Part shown: in pieces, positions 10,012 to 18,401 of the stretch | Position numbering within the stretch: the stretch's first letter is position 1 | Layout: each line of letters begins with the position of its first letter | Assembly (NCBI RefSeq): GCF_006149005.1 | Contig: NZ_VBSL01000004.1 | Span: 493,910-557,909, forward strand | Direction of reading: 5' to 3' | From: Larkinella sp. C7 | GTDB lineage: Bacteria; Bacteroidota; Bacteroidia; Cytophagales; Spirosomataceae | DNA: 64,000 bases | Position numbers and translations under genes: made by a program | Notes under the pieces: model-generated | Database searches by the model: none | Seen by the model: only the letters and a program-made list of their open reading frames with translations | What the model was told of the DNA's origin: nothing

Positions 10012-10653
10012 TTATTGCTTCAACATCGCAATCAGCGGATCGTATAGCCGGGTCCAGGCCAGTTGCAGGGAGATAAAAATAAAGACGACTCCGGTGACCC
10101 GGTTGAAGATCAGCACGACTTTGGGCGTAAAAAACCGCTTCAGTTTGTGGGCAAAAACCGCCAGTGCCGATTCGGTCAGGAAGATACTGACCAGACTGGC
10201 GATCATAAAACCGTAGCGTTCCTGGTGGCTGTAGTGCAGCGAATTGGTCAGGTAAGCTGCCAGCGTAACCCAGGTTATAAAATTGATCGGATTGATGGCA
10301 TTCAGGACAAACCCCGTTGTGAAGTAATAGAGAAAATTGCCGAAACGGGTTTTCGGATAAGCCAGCCGGGGGGTCCCTTTAAAGAGGTTGGCAACCCCCA
10401 TCGCCATTAAAAGAATCACACCAAACAGCGTTAGATAGAACTCGAAACCGTCTATTTTGGGCAAAAAAGCCGTACCGAACAAGGCACAGACGACAAAAAT
10501 GGCATCGCAAACCACCACGCCAAATGCGATCTTGATGCCCGACCGGTAGCCATTGTCGACACTATTTTGCATCAGGGAAAAAAATACGGTTCCGAACGTC
10601 AGGCAAAGCAGAATACCCGCAATAAAACCGTAGAAAATAGCTTCAATCATCAT
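10012..10653 (-). CDS. LysE family amino-acid exporter
   Basis: The 213-residue protein has six hydrophobic helices. It begins with IEAIFYGFIAGILLCLTFG and contains the mid-protein ALNAINPINFITWVTLA segment with the Asn-Pro pair typical of LysE/RhtB transporters. It probably exports an amino acid or similar small molecule across the inner membrane. Only four bases separate it from the upstream Nudix gene, so the two are likely co-transcribed. Two adjacent Met codons (10653, 10650) could start translation. The substrate is not predictable. Confidence 0.87.
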   Translation of the reverse strand: MMIEAIFYGFIAGILLCLTFGTVFFSLMQNSVDNGYRSGIKIAFGVVVCDAIFVVCALFGTAFLPKIDGFEFYLTLFGVILLMAMGVANLFKGTPRLAYPKTRFGNFLYYFTTGFVLNAINPINFITWVTLAAYLTNSLHYSHQERYGFMIASLVSIFLTESALAVFAHKLKRFFTPKVVLIFNRVTGVVFIFISLQLAWTRLYDPLIAMLKQ

Positions 10654-10657
10654 GCGA

Positions 10658-11206
10658 TCAGATCTGTTTCAACCGCGCTACTTTCAGCAGGGCGCAGACG
10701 CTGAGGGCATCGGTAATTTCACTGTTCATCACCATCTCCACGGCGTCCGCTAAGGAAACCCGCCGGATTTGCAATTGTTCCGTTTCTTCCGGTTCGTGCG
10801 CTCCCTGAGTCAGTTCCTCCGCGATGTACAGAAAGCCCTCTTCGTCGGTGGCCGAATTGGAGGTGTGAATGCGGCCGATCATCGTCCACTTTTCAGCTTC
10901 CAGACCGGTTTCTTCCTTCAGTTCGCGCCGGGCCGATTCCAGCAAATCCGTGCCAATGGGAGCACCGCCTTCGGGCACCTCCCAGGAATACTCCTCGAGT
11001 GGATAGCGGTACTGGCCTACCAGGTAAGTATAGCCGTCCTGATCGATGGGTACGACGACCACGGCTTTATTCTTAAAACTGACCACCCCGTAAATGCCGG
11101 GGGTGTTGGCGGGCGTAACCACCTCTTCGTGTCTGATTTTCAACCAGTTGTTGTCATACACAACTGTTGATGCAAGCGTTTTCCAGGGATTTTCCGTAAA
11201 CTCCAT
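10658..11206 (-). CDS. Nudix hydrolase, ADP-ribose pyrophosphatase-like
   Basis: The 182-residue protein carries the catalytic core of the Nudix box, RELKEETGL, preceded by PEGGAPIG. This and the overall layout (VVVVPIDQDGYTYLVGQYRYPLEE before the box) resemble ADP-ribose/sugar-nucleotide pyrophosphatases. The upstream acidic position of the canonical GX5EX7REUXEEXGU motif is a Thr here. The enzyme would hydrolyse a nucleoside diphosphate linked to another group. It lies directly before lysE. A TACATTTG box (11219-11212) ends only six bases before the ATG, suggesting a leaderless or nearly leaderless transcript. Confidence 0.88.
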   Translation of the reverse strand: MEFTENPWKTLASTVVYDNNWLKIRHEEVVTPANTPGIYGVVSFKNKAVVVVPIDQDGYTYLVGQYRYPLEEYSWEVPEGGAPIGTDLLESARRELKEETGLEAEKWTMIGRIHTSNSATDEEGFLYIAEELTQGAHEPEETEQLQIRRVSLADAVEMVMNSEITDALSVCALLKVARLKQI

Positions 11207-11211
11207 ACCAG

Positions 11212-11219
11212 CAAATGTA
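11212..11219 (-). promoter_or_regulatory. -7 box of the Nudix-lysE promoter
   Basis: Read on the minus strand the sequence is TACATTTG, matching TAnnTTTG. The expected transcription start, about six or seven bases downstream, coincides with the ATG at 11206. Confidence 0.5.
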
Positions 11220-11242
11220 AAGAGAAATCCTTTACAGTTTGC

Positions 11243-11250
11243 TACCTTTG
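11243..11250 (+). promoter_or_regulatory. -7 box of the CDF transporter promoter
   Basis: TACCTTTG matches TAnnTTTG and lies 27 bases before the ATG at 11277. It excludes the 61-residue N-terminal extension of the longer frame, which runs antisense through the Nudix gene. Confidence 0.6.
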
Positions 11251-11276
11251 CAGGCTACAAACCAGCCAATGGCTCC

Positions 11277-12281
11277 ATGCAACCCAGTCAGCGAATCAAA
11301 TACAAGTGGATGTCGATCTCATTGGGACTGAGTGTGGCATTGATGATTCTCAAATTCACGGCCTGGTGGCTGACGTCGTCCACGGCGGTTTTGACGGATG
11401 CTCTCGAATCCATTATCAACGTGATTGCCAGCGGGTTTGCCCTCTATAGCATTTACCTATCCGGCCAGCCCCGCGACCGAAATCACCCGTATGGCCACGG
11501 TAAAATTGAGTTTTTCTCCTCCGGTTTTGAAGGGGCATTAATTCTTTCAGCGGGGCTTTTCATCATTTTTCAGGCCATTCAATCCTTTTCGAACCCACAA
11601 CCTATCACAAACCTGGACTGGGGCGTTGTGCTAATCGCCCTGACCACGGTGGCCAACGCACTGGTGGGCTGGCTGCTGATCCGAAACGGACGGGTTACCC
11701 GTTCAATCACACTCATTGCCGACGGTCGTCACCTGCTGGTCGATAGCCTGAGTAGTTTGATCGTGGTGGTGGGCATTGGTCTTATCTGGCTCACCGGGTT
11801 GACGTGGTTCGACGGCCTGTTGTCGCTCATTCTGTCGGGGGTAATCATTTTCAACGGTCTTGGCCTGATCCGGCACTCGGTGGCGGGTCTGATGGACGAA
11901 ACCGACCTGGCCCTTTTGCAACGCATTCTGGATATTCTGAATCAGCACAAGCGCAGCAACTGGATCGATATTCACAACACCCGCGTGCAGCGGTATGGGG
12001 CCGATCTGCACATCGACTGCCATTTGACGTTGCCTTATTACTGGACGCTGGCGCAGGTTCACCAGGAAGTTCACGAGTTTGAAGAGGTGCTGAAGCGGGA
12101 AATCGACACGGAAGTGGAAATTTTCATTCACGTCGATCCGTGTTTGCCGGAATGTTGCCACTATTGCCGCATTGCCGACTGTCCGGTTCGGGCTCATGCG
12201 TTCTCCGGTGATGTGGAATGGACGATTGCCAATATTTCGACCAACCAAAAACACTTTGCCACGGAAGCCGAGCCGAATTGA
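11277..12281 (+). CDS. Cation diffusion facilitator (CDF) family metal transporter
   Basis: The 334-residue protein has CDF features: TDALESIINVIASGFALYS with the metal-site Asp, the HPYGHGKIEFFS motif, further helices with DGRHLLVDSLSS, and a cytoplasmic C-terminal domain (HNTRVQRYGADLHIDCHLTL). The family exports Zn2+, Fe2+ or Mn2+ in exchange for protons at the inner membrane. An unusual Cys-rich tail (DPCLPECCHYCRIADCPVR) follows the usual C-terminal fold and may bind metal. The start is placed at 11277 behind a TACCTTTG box. A T-tract terminator follows at 12320-12347. Confidence 0.9.
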   Translation: MQPSQRIKYKWMSISLGLSVALMILKFTAWWLTSSTAVLTDALESIINVIASGFALYSIYLSGQPRDRNHPYGHGKIEFFSSGFEGALILSAGLFIIFQAIQSFSNPQPITNLDWGVVLIALTTVANALVGWLLIRNGRVTRSITLIADGRHLLVDSLSSLIVVVGIGLIWLTGLTWFDGLLSLILSGVIIFNGLGLIRHSVAGLMDETDLALLQRILDILNQHKRSNWIDIHNTRVQRYGADLHIDCHLTLPYYWTLAQVHQEVHEFEEVLKREIDTEVEIFIHVDPCLPECCHYCRIADCPVRAHAFSGDVEWTIANISTNQKHFATEAEPN

Positions 12282-12319
12282 TGCGGTTCTTTTTCAAAAA
12301 AATTTTACAAAATCCGATT

Positions 12320-12347
12320 AAAAAAGTTGGCCGTTATCAACTTTTTT
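12320..12347 (+). terminator. Intrinsic terminator of the CDF gene
   Basis: AAAAAAGTTG (12320-12329) pairs with CAACTTTTTT (12338-12347) around an 8-base loop. The 3' arm ends in a T tract, fitting termination of rightward transcription from the CDF gene. Confidence 0.75.
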
Positions 12348-12414
12348 GTAATTTTCGGTGAGAATTTAGTGCTCAAATGAGATACTTAATTCAGGTTGTA
12401 TTCATATCTCGGTT

Positions 12415-12450
12415 AAAAAGGCCCCCGCACACGCTGCTGAGGGCCTTTTT
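12415..12450. terminator. Second, bidirectional terminator hairpin
   Basis: AAAAAGGCCC (12415-12424) pairs with GGGCCTTTTT (12441-12450). A and T tracts on either side allow function in both directions, serving the convergent carbonic-anhydrase-like gene as well. The 67 bases between the two hairpins hold no recognisable gene. Confidence 0.75.
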
Positions 12451-12501
12451 CCTTTACAAGACGTTCTGGTTTGGTACTGGCAGTCTTCGAGGGATCATTT
12501 T

Positions 12502-13049
12502 TTAGGTTAAACTGTCCATCAGCCTGACATTTCCCCGCAAATCAATAAAAAAACAATGGACGTTGAGCGGGTGATTCTGCAGCACAATTTTCCTTCCCTT
12601 GATCATTTTCTTTGGAAACGGTTTAGTATGAATCTCCCTGGCAAGCGTCAAGGCAAACTCTTTGTGACACTGGAATTCCTCATCCCGGGAACTGAACACC
12701 CCAGTCCCATCAATCAGAAATTCCTTGTATGCCCCACAATCTTCGTGTTCTATTATGTACACATCCTGGATATCGTGCAACTTGACGGCTATTTCCAGGT
12801 GGTGGTCAAGCGTTGTCTTCCAGGGTTTGAAATGATCATAGTTTTTCAACGCTTTGGGATCGAAGCGATGCCGGTGTTCATGGGCGACGTACCAGCCAGC
12901 GCAAAATGATCATACCGATTGTGCAGATTATCGTGGTGAAGGAAATGAAGCAGGTTGTCGGTCAATCGCAGGTCGATACAACTGATGACCAGAATATTTT
13001 TGTGAGGCAACTGATATTCCTCAATTTTTGGATAGGTAAGAATTGACAT
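12502..13049 (-). pseudogene. Beta-carbonic-anhydrase-like protein split by a -1 frameshift
   Basis: Two overlapping frames encode one protein. The first (from 13049, stop TGA at 12846-12848) holds VISCIDLRLTD, with the C-x-D-x-R zinc/active-site motif. The second (to 12502) holds IIEHEDCGAY, with the H-x-x-C zinc ligands, plus a typical HHLEIAVKLHDI helix. The frames can be joined by a single -1 shift at the heptamer C CCA AAG (minus strand, 12858-12852), six bases before the TGA. The joined product would be 182 residues. This could be programmed -1 frameshifting, a true frameshift mutation or a sequencing error. The start at 13049 is preferred to 13076 because a TATATTTG box lies at 13081-13074. 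If active, it would interconvert CO2 and bicarbonate. Confidence 0.7.
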
Positions 13050-13073
13050 CGTGGACAGGCGTTTAGTATGTGA

Positions 13074-13081
13074 CAAATATA
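13074..13081 (-). promoter_or_regulatory. -7 box of the carbonic-anhydrase-like gene
   Basis: The minus strand reads TATATTTG, a match to TAnnTTTG. It overlaps the upstream Met codon of the longer frame, so initiation at 13049 is more likely. Confidence 0.5.
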
Positions 13082-13228
13082 ACCGATTCGTTCACAAGAC
13101 CATACGGCCATCCCGCCCGTCAGGCGTGGTAAGGGTATCGTTCAGGAATCCGATAAACCAAGCTTTTTTAGTATCTTTCCTCACTTTCTTACCAGTTTCG
13201 TGATTAACCCATTTAAAACGATTAACCT

Positions 13229-14164
13229 ATGACTTCGCGTCGCTCCTTTTTAAAACAACTCAGCGTTCTGACCGCCACGGCGTCTGCTCTTCCCGCTCTG
13301 GCCGAAGCCGCTGCCAAAAAACCGTTCTTCGAGATTTCGCTGGCCGAATGGTCCCTGCACAAGGCGTTGTTCAACGAGAAAAAAATTACGAATCTGGACT
13401 TCCCGGCCCTCGCTAAAAATGAATTTGGCATCGATATCGTCGAATACGTCAACCAGTTTTTCAAGGACAAGGCGCAGGATGCGACCTATCTGAAAGAATT
13501 GATGATGCGCTGCAAGGACAACGGGGTTCGGAATCACCTGATTATGATCGACGGCGAGGGCTACCTGGGCGAAACCGATGCAGCCAAACGCAATGAAGCC
13601 GTTGAAAAACACAAGCCCTGGGTCGAATGCGCCAAAACGCTGGGCTGTAAAACCATCCGGGTCAATGCCTTTGGCAAAGGAACGGCAGAAGAAGTGGCCA
13701 AAGCCGCCGTGGAAGGACTGGGAAAACTGGGCGAATTTGCCAAAACCATGAACATCAACGTGATTGTCGAAAACCACGGCAGTTACTCGTCCAACGGCCA
13801 GTGGCTGACGGGCGTCATGAAGCAGGTCAACATGAAAAACGTCGGAATTTTGCCCGATTTCGGTAATTTCTGCATCAAACGCAGCGACAATTCCGAGTGG
13901 GGCGGCAAGTGTGTGGAAGAATACGACCGCTACAAGGGCGTGGGTGAAATGATGCCGTTCGCCAAGGGCGTCAGTGCCAAAACGCACGATTTCGACGCCA
14001 GCGGCAACTGTACGGACACCGACTACATGCGCATGATGAAAATCGTGAAAGACAGCGGTTTCAAAGGCATCGCCGGAATCGAATACGAAGGCTCAACCCT
14101 GAGCGAATACGAAGGCATCAAAAAAACAAAAGCGCTCCTGGAGCGCGTAGGGACGCTAGTTTAG
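13229..14164 (+). CDS. Tat-exported sugar phosphate isomerase/epimerase (xylose-isomerase-like TIM barrel)
   Basis: The 311-residue protein begins with a twin-arginine signal ([19 protein letters not shown], cleavage near ALAEAAA), so it is exported folded to the periplasm. The mature part has the AP endonuclease 2/xylose isomerase-like barrel. Likely metal-site segments are [32 protein letters not shown] and GIEYEGS at the ends of strands. Such proteins are often sugar isomerases/epimerases (hydroxypyruvate isomerase-like), but the reaction here is unknown. A TATCTTTC box lies at 13172-13179. An AT-rich inverted repeat follows the stop. Confidence 0.85.
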   Translation: MTSRRSFLKQLSVLTATASALPALAEAAAKKPFFEISLAEWSLHKALFNEKKITNLDFPALAKNEFGIDIVEYVNQFFKDKAQDATYLKELMMRCKDNGVRNHLIMIDGEGYLGETDAAKRNEAVEKHKPWVECAKTLGCKTIRVNAFGKGTAEEVAKAAVEGLGKLGEFAKTMNINVIVENHGSYSSNGQWLTGVMKQVNMKNVGILPDFGNFCIKRSDNSEWGGKCVEEYDRYKGVGEMMPFAKGVSAKTHDFDASGNCTDTDYMRMMKIVKDSGFKGIAGIEYEGSTLSEYEGIKKTKALLERVGTLV

Positions 14165-14171
14165 GTAAGGA

Positions 14172-14237
14172 TTATGAGTTAAGAATTAAGAGTTAAATGC
14201 GTACGTGTGCCATAAACTCTTAATTCTTAACTCATAA
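14172..14237. repeat. Inverted repeat with TTAAGAATTAAGAGTT core
   Basis: A perfect 23-bp stem pairs 14172-14194 with 14215-14237 around a 20-base loop. It lies between the convergent isomerase and folE genes. Words from it (TTAAGAATTAAGAG) recur in the repeat behind ispG at about 21653-21729. There is no T tract. Confidence 0.7.
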
Positions 14238-14244
14238 CTTTTAA

Positions 14245-14979
14245 CTACAAAGCAGCGGTTGGTTCGCTCACGTGGCGCAGGAATTCCTGCCGGGTGGCTT
14301 CATCGGACTTGAATTTGCCGCCGTAATGCACCGTAACCGTCGAGCTGTTGACATCCTGAACCCCGCGCATCGAAACGCACAGGTGCCGGGCGTCGATCAC
14401 CACCGCCACATCTTCGGTCTCCAGCACGGTTTTCAACTCATTGGCAATCTGCACCGTCAATCGCTCCTGCACCTGGGGACGTTTGGCGAAATACTGCACA
14501 ATGCGGTTCAGTTTGGACAAGCCAATCACTTTACCACTCGAAATATAGGCCACGTGGGCGCGGCCGATGATCGGGACAAAATGGTGTTCGCAGTGCGAAT
14601 GAACGGTGATGCCCTTTTCAACGAGCATTTCATTGTACTGGTATTTGTTTTCAAACAGGGCCGCCTGCGGTTTTTTCGCCGGGTCGAGACCGCTGAAAAT
14701 TTCCTTCACGTACATTTTAGCGACGCGCCGGGGTGTTCCTTTCAGGCTGTCATCGGTTAAATCCAGCCCCAAAATGTTCATAATGTGCCGAAAATGGCCT
14801 TCGATCAGGTCCATTTTTGCCTCATCACTCAAGTCAAAGGCATCATCACGCAACGGAGTTTCGATGGAAGACGCCACGTGGTCATCACCTATTTCATCGA
14901 CCGTAATGTCATGAAGCAGGTCATAAGCAGGATGATGGCCGTTAGACCGGGTATTCAACGAAGTTCCGTTCGGTTTCAT
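14245..14979 (-). CDS. folE: GTP cyclohydrolase I
   Basis: The 244-residue protein matches FolE throughout: ETPLRDDAFDL, LTDDSLKGTPRRVAKMYVKE, the zinc-binding HSHCEHHFVPI, GLSKLNRIVQYFAKRPQVQERLT and the second zinc Cys in DARHLCVSMRGV. It converts GTP to 7,8-dihydroneopterin triphosphate, the entry step to folate, tetrahydropterin and queuosine precursors. An N-terminal extension of about 40 residues precedes the conserved core. Its start overlaps the end of the upstream queD-like gene by 38 bases, so translation is probably coupled. Confidence 0.96.
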   Translation of the reverse strand: MKPNGTSLNTRSNGHHPAYDLLHDITVDEIGDDHVASSIETPLRDDAFDLSDEAKMDLIEGHFRHIMNILGLDLTDDSLKGTPRRVAKMYVKEIFSGLDPAKKPQAALFENKYQYNEMLVEKGITVHSHCEHHFVPIIGRAHVAYISSGKVIGLSKLNRIVQYFAKRPQVQERLTVQIANELKTVLETEDVAVVIDARHLCVSMRGVQDVNSSTVTVHYGGKFKSDEATRQEFLRHVSEPTAAL

Positions 14980-15358
14980 AGAGTCTGATTTTCAAATCCA
15001 GAGATGAATCTAGCTGGCTGCGCAGCGAATCGTAAATAACAATGGCAATATGTTCGGCAGAGGGATTGAGGGTTTTAAATTCTTCCGTGTCTAAATTGAG
15101 GTTTTTGTGATCAAACCGGTCCGTAACGCGGTCTTTGATCAAATCACTGAGCAATTTCATGTCCATGACGAAACCCGTGACGGGGTCAACTTCGCCGATA
15201 ACCTGAACAATCAGCTCATAATTGTGGCCGTGATAATGAGGATTATTGCACTTGCCAAAAACCCGTTTGTTCTCTTCATCCGACCATTCCGGATTGTGGA
15301 GACGATGAGCCGCGTTGAAGTGTTCTTTGCGGAACACCGCTACCCGTTTTTTGTCCAT
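14942..15358 (-). CDS. queD: 6-pyruvoyl-tetrahydropterin/6-carboxy-tetrahydropterin synthase (QueD family)
   Basis: The 138-residue protein has the PTPS fold signature: FNAAHRLH (zinc His), the catalytic Cys region FGKCNNPHYHGHNYEL with the other zinc His residues, DMKLLSDLIKDRV, DHKNLN and the C-terminal ETERNFVEY. It acts on dihydroneopterin triphosphate, the product of the overlapping folE, giving either 6-carboxy-tetrahydropterin (queuosine route) or 6-pyruvoyl-tetrahydropterin. Sequence alone does not decide between these. The frame extends upstream to 15439, but MDKKRVAVFRKEHF at 15358 fits family length best. Confidence 0.92.
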   Translation of the reverse strand: MDKKRVAVFRKEHFNAAHRLHNPEWSDEENKRVFGKCNNPHYHGHNYELIVQVIGEVDPVTGFVMDMKLLSDLIKDRVTDRFDHKNLNLDTEEFKTLNPSAEHIAIVIYDSLRSQLDSSLDLKIRLYETERNFVEYPV

Positions 15359-15696
15359 TCTGTCAGAACCGGTCGCCCGGATTTTTCGATTGATACTAAT
15401 TCTCGACCAAAATGTCGTCAGAAAGGATGTCTGCAACACATTTGAGCCGTCAAGCGGTGGGATTGTCCGCCTTCAGGAAGCAATTTCAGTCAGTTTCGCA
15501 GGGATAACAGCCCGGTTTCTGATTTGGTTCATACGTATATACCGGCGATTTTAAGAAATTATTAAGCCTTCCGGAATCAACTGTGGGCATCTCCTTGGAT
15601 AAAAACGCAAGTAATCCCGTCATTTTTTTGGCTCTACCGATATTTTGCTTTTTTTTACGGCTTGGTCCCAAACTATTCCTTAACGACCCAATTCCA

Positions 15697-17049
15697 TTGA
15701 AAACGAATCGACGTCATTTTTTGCGTTCTGCGGCCGCAACCGTTTCCTCCGCCCATTTATTTCCCAACATTCTGACCGGTGCCCCCGCTCAGGACCAAAA
15801 AGTCCGGCTGGCTTTTATCGGTGTGGGTGGCCGGGGCCGTAGCCACGTCGATCAGGCCATTTACCGGAACGATGTGGCCATCACGGCCATTTGCGACATT
15901 GATCCCGATGCGATCAACCGCACCAAGGCCATGATCAGCAAAGCCGGACGACCCGAGCCGGCGGTTTTTGGCAAATCGGACGAAGATTTTCTGAACATGC
16001 TCAAACGTGATGACATCGACGGCGTCGTGATTGCTACCCCCTGGGAATGGCACGTTCCGATGTCGGTGGCCACGATGAAAGCCGGTAAATACGCGGGGGT
16101 CGAGGTATCGGCGACGGTTACCCTGAAAGAATCCTGGGATCTGATTGAAGCGTCGGAAAAAAGCGGAATGCCCTGCATGATTCTGGAAAACGTCTGCTAC
16201 CGGCGCGATGTCATGGCGGTTTTGAACATGATTCGTCAGGGTCTGTTTGGCGAAATGCTGTATGCCCACTGCGGATACCAGCACGATTTGCGAACCGTCA
16301 AATTTAACGGTGGTATGGGCAAAGAAGGGGTAGAATTCGGAGCCAAAGGCTATTCTGAAGCCCGCTGGCGGACCCAACACTCCGTTGACCGCAACGGTGA
16401 TCTGTATCCGACTCACGGTTTAGGGCCAGTCGCTCACTGGCTGGACATCAATCGCGGCAACCGGTTTACCTACCTGACGTCTACTGCCACCAAAGCCCGG
16501 AGTCTGCACAAATTCGTGGTGGACAAAGGCGGAGCCAATCACCCGAACGCCAAAGTGAATTTCAAGCTGGGTGATATTGTTACGACCGTCATCAACTGTG
16601 CGAATGGCGAGAACATCGTCATCATGCACGATACGAACTCACCCCGCCCCTATTCACTGGGTTTTCGGGCGCAGGGCACCCAGGGCATCTGGATGGACGA
16701 TGGCAAAACCATTTATATTGAAGGAAAAAGCGCCAAACCGCACCAGTGGGAGCCTTTCAAAGCCTACCAGGACCAATATGATCACCCGATCTGGAAGCGT
16801 CACGCCCAAACCGCCGAAAATGCGGGCCACGGTGGAATCGACTTTTTCGTGATCCGGGCTTTCATCGAGTCGGTCAAACGGAAAGTGCCGCCCCCAATCG
16901 ACGTGTATGACGCAGCGGTTTGGAGCGCCATCAGTCCGCTTTCGGAAGAATCCATCGCCAAAGGCAGCAAACCGATTGAAATTCCGGACTTTACGCGCGG
17001 CAAATGGAAGACGAATAAGCCCATTTTTGCCTTAACGGATGATTATTAA
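15697..17049 (+). CDS. Gfo/Idh/MocA family protein of the GH109 (alpha-N-acetylgalactosaminidase) type, Tat-exported
   Basis: A Rossmann nucleotide-binding motif (FIGVGGRGRSHVDQ) and the signatures ENVCYRRDVMAVLNM, CGYQHDLR and DLYPTHGLGP are those of glycoside hydrolase family 109, which uses a bound NAD+ and removes alpha-GalNAc from glycoconjugates. The Tyr/His in YPTHG are the family's key residues. The frame opens at 15583, but a TTG at 15697 gives a clean twin-arginine signal (MKTNRRHFLRSAAATVSS), so I place the start there (450 residues). The protein is therefore probably periplasmic. An MFS sugar transporter and a GHMP kinase follow. A relative acting as a plain sugar oxidoreductase cannot be excluded. 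Confidence 0.85.
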   Translation: MKTNRRHFLRSAAATVSSAHLFPNILTGAPAQDQKVRLAFIGVGGRGRSHVDQAIYRNDVAITAICDIDPDAINRTKAMISKAGRPEPAVFGKSDEDFLNMLKRDDIDGVVIATPWEWHVPMSVATMKAGKYAGVEVSATVTLKESWDLIEASEKSGMPCMILENVCYRRDVMAVLNMIRQGLFGEMLYAHCGYQHDLRTVKFNGGMGKEGVEFGAKGYSEARWRTQHSVDRNGDLYPTHGLGPVAHWLDINRGNRFTYLTSTATKARSLHKFVVDKGGANHPNAKVNFKLGDIVTTVINCANGENIVIMHDTNSPRPYSLGFRAQGTQGIWMDDGKTIYIEGKSAKPHQWEPFKAYQDQYDHPIWKRHAQTAENAGHGGIDFFVIRAFIESVKRKVPPPIDVYDAAVWSAISPLSEESIAKGSKPIEIPDFTRGKWKTNKPIFALTDDY

Positions 17050-17168
17050 TTCGGTAACGGCCCGATAATCAGAATAAAATTCTTAATTAATAAAAAAATT
17101 TAAAATATATTGAACGACTGCGTGTTATATTGCAGGCTCGTTCTCAATTTCTCCAAACTTCTCAAAAA

Positions 17169-18401
17169 ATGACTCCGACTGCAACCCGGAATTCAACCAA
17201 TAGCTACCTTGGGCCACTGCTCATTGTCGGCATGTTATTTTTCATTTTCGGATTTGTCACCTGGGTCAATGGGGTGCTCATTACCTTTTTCAAACAGGCA
17301 TTTCAGCTCAGCACCGTGGGCTCCAACTTGGTGGTGTCGGCGTTTTTCATTTCCTACACGCTCATGGCGATTCCGTCGTCCTGGCTGCTTAAGAAAACAG
17401 GATTCAAAAACGGGATGTCGCTGGGTCTGATCATTATGGCCATCGGCACCATCACGTTCATACCGGCTGCCAAGGCGGTTTCGTATCCGCTATTCCTGGT
17501 CGGTTTGTTCCTGATCGGAATCGGCTTAACGGTTCTGCAAACGGCTTCCAATCCTTACGTGACCATCCTTGGCCCCCGCGAAAGTGCGGCACAACGGATC
17601 AGCTTTATGGGTGTCGCCAACAAATTAGCCGGGATTATCAGCCAGTTTATCTTTGGCGGTTTGCTGTTGACGGGTGCCAATGTCATTTCGGCCGAAGAAT
17701 CGCTGAACAAAGTAGTTACGCCGTATTTGATTCTGACGGGCGTTTTGGTGGTGCTCGCCATGCTGATCCGCTTCTCTACTTTACCCGAAGTATCCGAAGA
17801 GCAGGAAGAAGATAAAGCAATAACAGTCAAGCCATTAACTACAGATAGCGTGTGGCAACATGCCAACCTTGTACTGGGCGTTCTGGCTATCTTTTGCTAC
17901 GTAGGGGTCGAAGTCATTTCGGGCGACACCATCATCAACTACGGCGTTGCGCTGGGCTTTACCAATGACGAAGCCAAATACTTTACGGCCTATACACTCA
18001 ACGGTATGCTCGGCGGTTACATCCTGGGCATCATCCTCATTCCGCGTTTCCTTTCGCAGCAGAAATCACTCATCATTGGCACGAGTCTCGGTTTGGTTCT
18101 GACCGTAGGCGCTTTGCTGACCGACGGGTTTACGTCCGTTTTGTGCATCGCGCTCCTGGGTTTTGCCATCGCACCGATCTGGCCGGCCCTCTGGCCTTTG
18201 TCGCTCGACCGGCTGGGTAAATTCACCAAATTAGGCTCAGCTTTGCTCATTATGGGTATTTCCGGGGGTGCGCTACTGCCCCTGCTGCACGGTTATCTGA
18301 CCGACGCCGTTAGTCCAAAATTAGCGTACGCCATGATTCTGCCCCTGCTAAGCTACATCTTGTATTACGCGCTGGCAGGAAGCAAAAAACACACCTGGTA
18401 A
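17169..18401 (+). CDS. Sugar MFS transporter, FucP/GluP-like
   Basis: The 410-residue protein has about 12 hydrophobic segments and resembles the fucose/glucose-galactose:H+ symporters, with FGFVTWVNGVLITFFKQAF, SYTLMAIPSSWLLKK and LQTASNPYVTILGPRESAAQR. It brings a hexose or amino sugar across the inner membrane. The start is the ATG at 17169, 13 residues inside the longest frame. The stop overlaps the start of the GHMP kinase by one base (TAATG), implying coupled translation, and a GH109-type enzyme lies upstream. The trio suggests release, uptake and phosphorylation of one sugar. Confidence 0.9.
   Translation: MTPTATRNSTNSYLGPLLIVGMLFFIFGFVTWVNGVLITFFKQAFQLSTVGSNLVVSAFFISYTLMAIPSSWLLKKTGFKNGMSLGLIIMAIGTITFIPAAKAVSYPLFLVGLFLIGIGLTVLQTASNPYVTILGPRESAAQRISFMGVANKLAGIISQFIFGGLLLTGANVISAEESLNKVVTPYLILTGVLVVLAMLIRFSTLPEVSEEQEEDKAITVKPLTTDSVWQHANLVLGVLAIFCYVGVEVISGDTIINYGVALGFTNDEAKYFTAYTLNGMLGGYILGIILIPRFLSQQKSLIIGTSLGLVLTVGALLTDGFTSVLCIALLGFAIAPIWPALWPLSLDRLGKFTKLGSALLIMGISGGALLPLLHGYLTDAVSPKLAYAMILPLLSYILYYALAGSKKHTW

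Noticed and set aside
12348-12414. A small RNA between two terminators
   Set aside because: The 67 bases have no convincing promoter or conserved secondary structure; the two hairpins are explained as terminators of the convergent genes.
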